Shown one piece after another: positions 1 through 5,315 of a stretch of DNA of 5,315 nt (position 1 is its first letter; each line of letters begins with the position of its first letter). The DNA is from Sneathiella sp. (GTDB taxonomy: Bacteria > Pseudomonadota > Alphaproteobacteria > Sneathiellales > Sneathiellaceae). The DNA is taken from the NCBI GenBank assembly GCA_016765515.1, contig JAESPT010000204.1, positions 1-5,315 of the forward strand, given 5' to 3'. Under the pieces are notes generated by a model, which saw nothing but the letters and a program-made list of their open reading frames with translations, was not told the DNA's origin and did no database searches. The position numbers and the translations under genes are program-made.

Positions 1-520
1 AGATTTCAGCCGCCGCCGGATTATTTAGGATTTTCCCTGCGGCGTTTGACCAATCAACAGACGTCCGCTGTGTGACAACAAATCCGTTTTCAGCACAGTG
101 AATAGCGGGGGCGAGGATATCTGCAAAATCCATTGAGCCATATTTTTGGTGAAGGGTTACCCAGGCATCGATTGCTCCGGGTACGGTCACAGCGTGCGGG
201 CTGGTCAAAGAAATTTCACTGATGCCCTGATCCAACAGATAACCTGCGGTCAAACCTTGCGGCGCCGTCCCCGAACCGTTTAGCCCTTCGATCTGTCCGG
301 ATCCCTTCGGTGCGATCAAAGCAAAACAATCCCCGCCAATTCCGGTTTGCATGGGATCAACAACACATTGAACGGCACAGGACGCTATCGCAGCATCCAT
401 AGCATTACCGCCTGCTTTCAATATTGAGAGACCGACTTGTGACGCATGAGCACTGGATGACGCAATAGCGCCATTCAAACCATATGTAACTGAGCGCCCG
501 GGATTTGAGAAATTACGCAA
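1..520 (-). CDS. Gamma-glutamyltransferase-family protein, N-terminal part (cut by window edge)
   Basis: This is the first 173 residues of an Ntn-hydrolase of the gamma-glutamyltransferase family, which cleaves or transfers gamma-glutamyl (or related acyl) groups after self-cleavage at a Thr. That Thr lies beyond the window. The family signature is clear: a start of the form xRNFxxPGRS, then AGGNAMDAAIA at about residues 36-46, DPMQTGIGGDCFAL at 55-68, and SPHAVTVPGAIDAW at 107-120. The start chosen is TTG at 520. It puts RNF in the usual place at the N-terminus, no ATG lies between it and an in-frame TAA upstream, and an AGG sits about 7 bases before it. No signal peptide is visible, so a cytoplasmic location is likely, unlike classical periplasmic GGT. 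Where classical GGTs carry RExAP, this one reads NGSGTAP (81-87), so the substrate-binding Arg is missing. It may be a YwrD-like or acylase-like member rather than a true glutathione hydrolase. The DUF4170 gene lies 112 bp upstream on the same strand. Confidence 0.9.
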   Translation of the reverse strand, partial: MRNFSNPGRSVTYGLNGAIASSSAHASQVGLSILKAGGNAMDAAIASCAVQCVVDPMQTGIGGDCFALIAPKGSGQIEGLNGSGTAPQGLTAGYLLDQGISEISLTSPHAVTVPGAIDAWVTLHQKYGSMDFADILAPAIHCAENGFVVTQRTSVDWSNAAGKILNNPAAAEI

Positions 521-632
521 CTTGAACCTGCCTGTAAGTTTGGAAATATTGCCAAATCTTAACCTGTCAGGATCTCTTCTGCAAAATAACTTTTACACAA
601 TTCCATCATTCGGGAGGATAGGGGATCGAATA

Positions 633-854
633 TTACCAGAGCCGGACAATTACATATTTGGTGAAAGCATCATCCACGTTCAATTGGCTGGCGGCTCGCC
701 ATGCATTAACCGCATCGTCGTGATTTTCAAAAAATCCGCGAACGTCCACTTTCTTCGGATCGACAAATTCGCGGCCTCTCGTATCGATAACCTTACCGCC
801 GAAGACGATAAACAGATTTTTTTGTGACGTTGGCGCTGAAGCTGTTTCAGTCAT
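633..854 (-). CDS. DUF4170 domain-containing small protein
   Basis: This is a 73-residue soluble protein of unknown function that I recognise as the DUF4170 family of Alphaproteobacteria. The visible pattern is a short polar N-terminus, then a beta-rich core beginning KNLFIVFGGKVID, a FVDPKKVDVRGFF segment, and the conserved tail DDAVNAWRAASQLNVDDAFTKY. The family typically shows a 'W(R/K)A.S...VD.A..RY' ending, which fits. The whole domain fills the protein, so the length is normal. I chose the ATG at 854 over the TTG at 860 because an AGAGAG purine run lies 8 bases upstream of the ATG. The stop is TAA at 633-635. The gene is co-oriented with the membrane gene upstream (151 bp gap) and the GGT-family gene downstream (112 bp gap). 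No function can be inferred from these neighbours. Confidence 0.85.
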   Translation of the reverse strand: MTETASAPTSQKNLFIVFGGKVIDTRGREFVDPKKVDVRGFFENHDDAVNAWRAASQLNVDDAFTKYVIVRLW

Positions 855-966
855 TCCCAATGCTCTCTTCTAAACAAATTAGATTTGGTTATGGACGGAC
901 GAATACGCTTCCATCTCTTATTCTTTATAAAATTGTAATCTGAAAATTTAATTAATGTTCTTAGTC

Positions 967-992
967 ATGCGCGCATTGGCTTGCAAGCCAAT
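967..992. repeat. Perfect 18-bp palindrome with an overlapping 10-bp palindrome
   Basis: Positions 975-992 read ATTGGCTTGCAAGCCAAT, a perfect 18-bp palindrome. It overlaps by two bases a second perfect palindrome, ATGCGCGCAT, at 967-976. The block lies 13 bp beyond the stop of the membrane-protein gene and about 110 bp upstream of the DUF4170 start. As RNA it could fold to a 7-bp stem with a TGCA loop, but no T-run follows on either strand, so a classical intrinsic terminator is unlikely. A dimeric regulator's operator for the DUF4170 gene, or a weak or Rho-assisted 3' end, are the alternatives. Confidence 0.55.
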
Positions 993-1005
993 TCAGCCCG
1001 ATACA

Positions 1006-1584
1006 TTATTCTTTTGCAGCAAATGTCCCAAAAGACAAAATAGACACGGATAAAAGCAGGTGATAGACGTTTATCCGGTCCATCCCAACTTGCATGGCAA
1101 TCCAACCACTGACAAGCCCGGCAGCAACCAGAGCGACAACGCCGATAAGGAGAAATATCCCGGGGTTAGGTTGCGTGACGCCTCGATAGAGACCGGCAAG
1201 CCCCAGAACAGCGACGACACCGTAACGAACTTCTTCCGACAGCCTCCAGGTATCAAACAGCAAAACGGCGGAAAGTCCGGTTATCGCGATCAATACAATC
1301 CACCAACCGGCCCGATGAAATGGCTGGGCAAGAACACCCCCAACGGCGGCAAGCGTAAAACTGACTATTCCTATTGAACCTGCATAAGTTGTAGCGAGAT
1401 CATGGTACGGTTTTATGCCATTGAACCCACCATAAACGAAAGCCCCCAATATCGCGGTCAACCCAATAGACACAACCCCCACGCCCCAGAATAAATTCAT
1501 GGGAAAATAGGTTCGCCGCATCAGGAGAAGCGAAATAAAGGCACTCACCACGAGGATTATTTCAAAAATTACAATAGAATTCAT
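1006..1584 (-). CDS. Hypothetical polytopic membrane protein (192 aa)
   Basis: I cannot assign this protein to a named family with confidence. It has six or seven hydrophobic stretches, at about residues 4-22, 31-53, 66-86, 93-111, 119-134 (weaker), 142-163 and 172-189. They are joined by short loops, so nearly the whole chain is membrane-embedded. Basic MRRTY after the first segment suggests that this loop is cytoplasmic. Polar residues within or next to helices include His61 (KPYHDLATTY), His90, and Asn172/His175 in NVYHLLLS. These are candidate functional positions but are not diagnostic. The start is ATG at 1584. An in-frame TGA (1594-1596) lies four codons upstream, so no longer start exists, and the first TM segment would be lost from the next Met (22). 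No clear Shine-Dalgarno precedes it. The gene faces away from the cyclase across a 408-bp region. It could be an integral membrane sensor or small transporter, but nothing in the sequence decides this. Confidence 0.8.
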   Translation of the reverse strand: MNSIVIFEIILVVSAFISLLLMRRTYFPMNLFWGVGVVSIGLTAILGAFVYGGFNGIKPYHDLATTYAGSIGIVSFTLAAVGGVLAQPFHRAGWWIVLIAITGLSAVLLFDTWRLSEEVRYGVVAVLGLAGLYRGVTQPNPGIFLLIGVVALVAAGLVSGWIAMQVGMDRINVYHLLLSVSILSFGTFAAKE

Positions 1585-1777
1585 GGGGAATATTCATACC
1601 GGTAAAGAAACGACTTGTCCAATGCCACGGAATTTAATGCTTTCGCCTTTATAAAAAATTAGTCTCGCTGGGCAGGCGGGAGCAAGTGTCTGTATTTTTC
1701 CCAAGGAATTATAATACTGAGCGACATTTCTTCCAATTGACGAATACCACAACATTTCCTCGTTGAAGGGAACACCC

Positions 1778-1822
1778 GCAAATGCCGTACATTTGCCACT
1801 AATAATTAATACAAATTTGCCA
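1778..1822. repeat. Cluster of ATTTGC/GCAAAT elements, possible operator
   Basis: GCAAATG (1778-1784) and CATTTGC (1790-1796) form a perfect 7-bp inverted repeat with a 5-bp spacer. A further ATTTGCCA at 1815-1822 repeats the 8-mer found at 1791-1798, and its start overlaps the 8-bp palindrome CAAATTTG (1812-1819). The three copies within 45 bp of a non-coding divergent region could bind a dimeric regulator. The cluster lies about 100 bp upstream of the candidate cyclase promoter. Chance is possible because the region is AT-rich. Confidence 0.3.
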
Positions 1823-1921
1823 TATTTTAAAAATTATCGAGATTAACTCACTCCCGTTAGGTCGCTGTACAATCCGTTATCTGAAATCGACCTATTTCTT
1901 AACTTGTATGTCGCCAGAAAC

Positions 1922-1951
1922 TTGTTATTTAGCAATGATTAGTAATAAAAT
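1922..1951 (+). promoter_or_regulatory. Candidate sigma-70-type promoter for the cyclase
   Basis: TTGTTA at 1922-1927 matches four of six positions of the TTGACA -35 box. TAAAAT at 1946-1951 matches five of six of the TATAAT -10 box, with an 18-bp spacer. Transcription would begin near 1958, leaving a leader of about 35 bases that carries the Shine-Dalgarno at 1980-1987. Placement and spacing are good, but the region is AT-rich and alphaproteobacterial promoters are loosely conserved. Confidence 0.35.
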
Positions 1952-1979
1952 TCTGTAATGAATTAAGCCAACAAAAAGC

Positions 1980-1995
1980 GGGGAGAGCCAAAATT
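1980..1995 (+). promoter_or_regulatory. Strong Shine-Dalgarno followed by an ATT in the start position
   Basis: GGGGAGAG at 1980-1987 is the best ribosome-binding sequence in this region. Counting from its GGAG core, seven bases separate it from ATT at 1993-1995. That ATT opens the frame that encodes a basic stretch and the first TM helix of the cyclase. There is no ATG, GTG or TTG between the in-frame TGA at 1936-1938 and the TTG at 2137, so translation either begins at this non-standard ATT or the ATG has been lost by mutation or sequence error. Confidence 0.55.
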
Positions 1996-3800
1996 AGCGC
2001 ACAAGCCAAAAAAAGTCGCAGGCAAGTCTCCATTGCGTCAGCCCTCGCTTTAAGTTTCGGGACACTGGTTTGTGTCGCCATACTTGCTGTCCTTGGTGTC
2101 AGCCTGATAACGGGTCTCACAAACACGCGCGATCTCTTGATCGATAAAGCCACAACGGAAATGGATATCGTCCGCAATAATCTCACGGGTCTGTTTGATC
2201 CTGCAGAAGATCAGGTACGCTATATCGCTGATCTGATCTACAACGGCATTATTGATATAAATGATGACAAAAGCCTGAATGAGGGCCTTCTCGCCGGTCT
2301 TGCCGCCAGCCAGCGGATTACCGGGCTTGTTTTCACTTTTCCAGACTATCGGGTAAAAGTGGCGGATCGACGTACCCGTGAGGTTTATGATTTCGTAAAT
2401 ACTGACGATCCAATAACGGCACACAGTATTGAAGAGATGAAATCAAGCCGTGTCGGCAGCTGGTCACGGCTTCTATATGCTCCCGATGCCGGCGAAACAG
2501 TTATGAGTTTTCGCCAGCCCGTTTCCAAAGATAACGTATATATAGGGTCTGTCATTGCTGCAATCCCAATCTCAGCCGTGAACAAAGCTGCAAAGAAGGA
2601 TGGATTACAGACGGATGAAGGTCGCTTCATTCTCTACGGAAAGGATCATGTTCTCACCCAGCAGGGATTTCAGGTTGATTCTACAAGTTTGACCTATGAA
2701 GGAGTTGTTCCGAAACTCTCTGAAATCGATGACCCTGTTCTCGCCTCCATATGGACGGCACCACGAACCCCTTTTCGCATCATCAAATCGAACCTAGGAT
2801 TTGAGGGTCATTTCACGATTGTAAATGGAGAACGATACCAATTTTTCTACTCGAATCTGGAAGGATATACAGATCAGCCATTGATCATTGGATATCACCT
2901 GAAATATGACGAAGCGACCAAGGAGATCCGCAGGTTGGGATATGCAGCGATGACAGGGATAATTATTCTGGGCATCAGCATCTTAATCGCTTTCTTTATT
3001 GGCCGCAAAATCTCTCGCCCGATTGTCGCCCTTTCCAAAGCGTCGCAAAAGATCTCCAGTCTGGAATTTGACAAAGTGGATCCTCTTCCTCCAAGTCGCT
3101 TGAAAGAGCTGAACGAAGCGAGCGATGGCTATAATACAATGTTACGAGGCCTCAGCTGGTTTGAGAACTATGTCCCTAAAAGCCTGGTTCGAAAACTGAT
3201 GGAATCTGGAGATGCTCATTCTGAGACGAGAGACGTCACGGTTATGTTCACAGATATTGTCGCCTTCACCCCCATGGCTGAAAACATGGCATCAGAAGAA
3301 GTTGCTGATCTTCTCAACACCATTTTGAATTGGTCACAGGTTGCATTGAAGCAGAGGGCGGCACCGTTGATAAATTTATTGGCGATGCTGTTATGGCTTT
3401 CTGGGGTGCTCCGGACCATCAAGCGGATCATGCGGACCGGGCTTGCCGCGCGGCAAAAGCAATTACCCGTGCAATCCTTGACGACAACAAGGAACGGGAA
3501 CAGCAGAACAAGAAACCAATCAAAATGCGCATAGGCATCCATACGGGTCCTGTTGTCGTCGGAAACATCGGCTCGTCCGGGCGGATCAATTACACGGTTG
3601 TGGGCGATGCCGTGAATATCGCCCAACGCATTGAACAGCTTGGTAAAAGATTCACCCCTGACTATGAAGACGACGTTTTGACGTTACTGTCTGATGCTGT
3701 ATTTAAAGACGCGAGCCAGATTGACCAATCGGTTGATGTTGGTATGCACTCGGTCAAGGGTCGGAACAACATGCTCCAAATCTACAAATTGACCCAGTGA
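1993..3800 (+). pseudogene. Membrane-bound double-Cache/HAMP class III adenylate (guanylate) cyclase, frameshifted
   Basis: This gene would encode a receptor nucleotide cyclase making cAMP (less likely cGMP) in response to a periplasmic ligand. With one base restored it has 602 residues: a basic N-terminus (KKSRRQ, 6-11), TM1 about 12-39, a sensor about 50-315 resembling double Cache (GSWSRLLYAPDAG..VMSF..PV, then YIGSVIAAIPIS), TM2 about 318-337, HAMP about 338-392 (ISRPI), a YVPKSLVRKLM linker, and the cyclase domain from about 413. Catalytic residues are all present but split between two frames. Metal-binding Asp421 (MFTDIVAFT) is in the first frame. Lys461 and Asp465 (DKFIGDAVMAFWG), Thr535, Asn542 and Arg546 (YTVVGDAVNIAQR) are in the second. 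Lys plus Thr suggests ATP as substrate (class IIIb). The first frame runs on to a stop at 3532-3534 with unrelated sequence; the second is open from 3309 to the TGA at 3798-3800. The start is also abnormal (ATT at 1993). As written no intact enzyme is made; sequence error, a true pseudogene or recoding are the options. Confidence 0.85.
3309..3332 (+). other. Frameshift site in the cyclase gene (apparent one-base deletion)
   Basis: The upstream frame reads VADLLNT and then leaves the family pattern at ATT TTG AAT TGG. The downstream frame reads HFELVTGCIEAEGG, which continues the cyclase consensus. A single extra C at AACACC (3316-3321) would give N-T-H-F-E-L and restore one 1809-nt frame. An in-frame TGA at 3306-3308 in the downstream frame sets the left limit of the lesion. 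No X XXY YYZ slippery heptamer in the correct phase and no evident downstream stem is seen, which argues against programmed -1 frameshifting. Confidence 0.8.
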
Positions 3801-3819
3801 ATACTTTTTTGATCAAGCC

Positions 3820-4632
3820 TTAACTTGGCTGGTAATACGGATTGGTTCCGCCCGCATGGTCTGTCACATCAAGCACTTCGGTGATAGCAGGAACCAGTTC
3901 CATGATTTCTTTTGCGACACCTTGTTTCAAAGTCACATCCGCCATCCCGCAGCCCTGGCAACCTCCTTCTAGTTTGACAAAGGCTTTGCTGTCCTGAACA
4001 TCCATGAGGGAAATATATCCACCATGTGCAGCAATGGAGGGGTTTATGCGATCTTGCAGCAACTCCCGAATAGCAATTCCTTCGGCAGACTGAAGTCCTG
4101 GACGTGGAAGAGATTCCCGGTGATCCCGAATGGCCGTAATTTCAGGAATATAGTGACGCAGCATATTGGTCATACCGTTCAGCATGGTAAACGCCGAACC
4201 CTGCATTTTCAAATAAAGAATACCCTTGTCATAACTATGAAAGGCGACATCTCCACCTGATTGAGTGACCGCTGGAACAATACGTGTCTCCAGAAGATCT
4301 TTCACCTGAGCGATAATCTCCTCGTCAAATTCACCGCCCTTTTCTTCTTCATGATAGGCCGGTTCACCGCTTTCAAAATGCGTCATGATGGCGGCAAATA
4401 TTTCGGTTCGAAGCGTATCCCAATCAACGTCGTCCTTTCGAATAATTCGAACCGCATCCTCCAACAAAGTGATAGATACAATACCCTTCACCTTATAAAG
4501 CTGAGCCGCCAAAGGTGACCTTTCTGCAGCCTCCTCTTTGGATACAACAAGTGGCCCCGCCTCATAGACGGCTGTTCCAGGATAAAATTCCAATTCGGTT
4601 GCCGTCTCACCGGCTTTGGTCTGAATAAACAT
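3820..4632 (-). CDS. nfuA: Nfu-type iron-sulfur cluster carrier with duplicated NifU domain
   Basis: This is a 270-residue cytoplasmic Fe-S cluster scaffold or carrier that passes [4Fe-4S] clusters to apo-enzymes. Domain order: Nfu_N about 1-90 (MFIQT start, SPLAAQLYKVKGI, WDTLRTEIFAAIM.HF.SG); a first NifU-like domain about 103-169 (VKDLLETRIVPAVTQSGGD ... MLRHYIPEI); and a second NifU domain about 183-262 (IRELLQDRINPSIAAHGGY ... GGCQGCGMADVTLKQG ... DVTDHAGGTNPYY). The first NifU domain lacks the CxxC cluster ligands, reading QGSAFTMLNGMTN where the family has a GACSGCPSST-type loop, and looks a few residues short. The second holds Cys225 and Cys228, so one dimer could still bind a cluster. 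The usual alphaproteobacterial protein is about 185 residues with one NifU domain, so this one is longer. The start is ATG at 4632 with AGAAGAG just upstream. The gene is convergent with the cyclase (19 bp between stops) and divergent from the crotonase gene. Confidence 0.92.
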   Translation of the reverse strand: MFIQTKAGETATELEFYPGTAVYEAGPLVVSKEEAAERSPLAAQLYKVKGIVSITLLEDAVRIIRKDDVDWDTLRTEIFAAIMTHFESGEPAYHEEEKGGEFDEEIIAQVKDLLETRIVPAVTQSGGDVAFHSYDKGILYLKMQGSAFTMLNGMTNMLRHYIPEITAIRDHRESLPRPGLQSAEGIAIRELLQDRINPSIAAHGGYISLMDVQDSKAFVKLEGGCQGCGMADVTLKQGVAKEIMELVPAITEVLDVTDHAGGTNPYYQPS

Positions 4633-4689
4633 TATCTCTTCTCAACGTCCTTACTACGGTTTAGGTTGCACGGTCTTACCTGCACCCAA

Positions 4690-4715
4690 GGTATTTGGTT
4701 TACATACCATATAAC
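4690..4715 (+). promoter_or_regulatory. Candidate -10 element and short inverted repeat upstream of the crotonase gene
   Basis: TATAAC at 4710-4715 matches five of six -10 positions and would start transcription about 20 bases before the crotonase ATG. No good -35 is seen at the standard spacing. Just upstream GGTAT (4690-4694) and ATACC (4704-4708) form an inverted repeat with a 9-bp spacer, a layout compatible with an operator next to the promoter. The 109-bp gap must also hold the nfuA promoter on the other strand. This is weak evidence only. Confidence 0.25.
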
Positions 4716-4741
4716 GAATAATAATAAAAAAGGGGAGAACT

Positions 4742-5315
4742 ATGGCTAACTTTGTGACAGTCGTCAGAGAAAAAACAGAAAATGGTGATATCTGCCGGGT
4801 CACTATTGATAATCAGAAAAAGCTGAATACAGTAAATACAGAAATTCTGAATTCCTTGAAAAATTGTTTTCTCGAGCTGAGGGAAGACACCAATCTGGCG
4901 GTTGTCATTCTGACGGGAGCCGGAGAAAAAGCGTTTATCGGTGGTGCCAATATTGAAGAAATGGCAGCCCTTAACGCGGACACAGCCAGAAAATTCATCA
5001 CCAACCTTCATGAAGTCTGCGATGCCATTCGGAAATTACAGGCTCCTGTCCTTGCCCGGGTTAACGGATATTGTTTGGGAGCCGGAATGGAAATTGCCGC
5101 CATCTGTGATCTCGTTATTGCCGAAGAAAAAGCAGAATTTGCCATGCCAGAGGTTCGTGTTGGGATTCCGTCGGTCATTGAAGCCGCCGTCTTGCCGCAA
5201 ATATTAGGGACCGGCCTTGCAAGAGATCTGGTCCTAACGGCACGGACGATGTATGCCGATGAAGCCCACAGGGCTGGCTTTGTTCAACGGCTCGCCAAAA
5301 ACGGCGAATTGGATG
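4742..5315 (+). CDS. Enoyl-CoA hydratase/isomerase family protein (crotonase), N-terminal part
   Basis: These are the first 191 residues of a crotonase-fold protein (usual length about 250-270), cut by the right edge. Family members hydrate 2-enoyl-CoA or isomerise or cleave acyl-CoA, stabilising an enolate in an oxyanion hole. Visible motifs are GAGEKAFIGGANIEEM (59-74), the first oxyanion and CoA-binding strand, and GYCLGAGMEIAAICDLVIA (109-127), the second oxyanion helix. Glu117 (GxE) and Glu137 (MPEVRVGIPS) occupy the positions of the two catalytic glutamates of rat enoyl-CoA hydratase, so hydratase chemistry is plausible. After Glu137 it reads VGIPSVIEAAVLPQILG rather than the common GGTQRL segment, a known variation whose substrate preference I cannot state. 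The start is ATG at 4742 with AGGGGAG at 4731-4737. The gene is divergent from nfuA. The exact reaction and pathway (beta-oxidation, amino-acid or aromatic acyl-CoA breakdown) cannot be fixed from this fragment. Confidence 0.92.
   Translation, partial: MANFVTVVREKTENGDICRVTIDNQKKLNTVNTEILNSLKNCFLELREDTNLAVVILTGAGEKAFIGGANIEEMAALNADTARKFITNLHEVCDAIRKLQAPVLARVNGYCLGAGMEIAAICDLVIAEEKAEFAMPEVRVGIPSVIEAAVLPQILGTGLARDLVLTARTMYADEAHRAGFVQRLAKNGELD

Larger units (their letters stand above)
1585..1992. other. Divergent intergenic region, no convincing gene
   Basis: This is 408 bp between the left-pointing membrane gene and the right-pointing cyclase. It is clearly more AT-rich than the flanking genes, with runs such as TTTTAAAA. 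Contents I can see: a 53-codon open frame on the minus strand at 1594-1755 (ATG start, no good ribosome site, no recognised domain), judged probably spurious; an ATTTGC/GCAAAT cluster at 1778-1822; a long-loop inverted repeat TAGGTCG/CGACCTA with arms at 1858-1864 and 1888-1894; a candidate promoter at 1922-1951; and a strong Shine-Dalgarno at 1980-1987. The size suggests regulated, divergent transcription, which is inference. Confidence 0.7.

Noticed and set aside
521..632. Promoter or terminator between DUF4170 and the GGT-family gene
   Set aside because: I found no paired -35/-10 of useful quality and no hairpin with a T-run on the minus strand.
522..827. 101-codon plus-strand open frame
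   Set aside because: It lies opposite the DUF4170 gene and the GGT-family start, has no recognisable domain, and is a shadow of the minus-strand coding sequence.
1060..1377. 105-codon plus-strand open frame
   Set aside because: It is antisense to the hydrophobic membrane-protein gene; its Pro/Asn/Asp-rich product is what antisense of TM codons gives.
3313..3332. Programmed -1 ribosomal frameshifting in the cyclase
   Set aside because: No slippery heptamer in the right phase and no evident stimulatory stem; a one-base deletion or sequence error explains the data more simply.
2137..3534. Cyclase start at TTG 2137 or ATG 2161
   Set aside because: Either start would remove the first TM helix and the basic N-terminus that are clearly encoded in frame just upstream, and the last part of this frame (after about 3321) is not cyclase sequence.
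3216..3626. 136-codon minus-strand open frame over the cyclase domain
   Set aside because: It is antisense to strongly conserved catalytic motifs of the cyclase and matches no known family.
3330..3800. Independent cyclase-like gene starting at TTG 3330
   Set aside because: The TTG is an internal Leu codon of the cyclase domain with no ribosome site, and the piece lacks the first metal-binding Asp; it is the displaced 3' part of the frameshifted gene.
3801..3835. Terminator between the convergent cyclase and nfuA genes
   Set aside because: A T6 run (3805-3810) follows the cyclase stop but no stem precedes it; AGCC/GGCT and CAAG/CTTG pairings nearby are only 4 bp.

Overview
The window looks like a chromosomal stretch of an alphaproteobacterium with fairly low GC (roughly mid-40s percent by eye, not counted). 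The taxonomic hints are a DUF4170 small protein, a family I associate with Alphaproteobacteria, and an Nfu protein with the N-terminal Nfu_N domain. I see no insertion sequence, phage gene, CRISPR array, tRNA or rRNA. It reads as ordinary core or housekeeping DNA containing one damaged gene.

Layout. Positions 1-1584 hold three genes on the minus strand. In transcription order these are a 192-residue polytopic membrane protein (1006-1584), a 73-residue DUF4170 protein (633-854), and the N-terminal third of a gamma-glutamyltransferase-family protein (1-520, running off the left edge). The gaps between them are about 150 and 110 bp, so co-transcription is possible but not shown. Positions 1585-1992 form a non-coding divergent region with short inverted repeats and a plausible promoter pointing right. 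Positions 1993-3800 (plus strand) encode a membrane-bound class III nucleotide cyclase: TM helix, double-Cache-like sensor, TM helix, HAMP, cyclase domain. Its reading frame is broken by an apparent one-base loss near 3321, and it has no ATG/GTG/TTG in front of the first TM helix. Positions 3820-4632 (minus, convergent, 19 bp from the cyclase stop) encode an Nfu-type iron-sulfur carrier with an unusual architecture: one Cys-less NifU domain followed by a second one with an intact CxxC. Positions 4742-5315 (plus, divergent from nfu across 109 bp) hold the first 191 residues of an enoyl-CoA hydratase/isomerase (crotonase), cut by the right edge.

There is no strong functional link between neighbours. 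The cyclase would turn a periplasmic ligand signal into cAMP (or cGMP), Nfu delivers Fe-S clusters to apo-proteins, the crotonase acts in acyl-CoA metabolism, and the GGT-family protein acts on gamma-glutamyl or related amides. I did not find convincing evidence of a new biological system. The best second looks are the broken cyclase (frameshift plus an apparent ATT start) and the two-NifU-domain Nfu protein.
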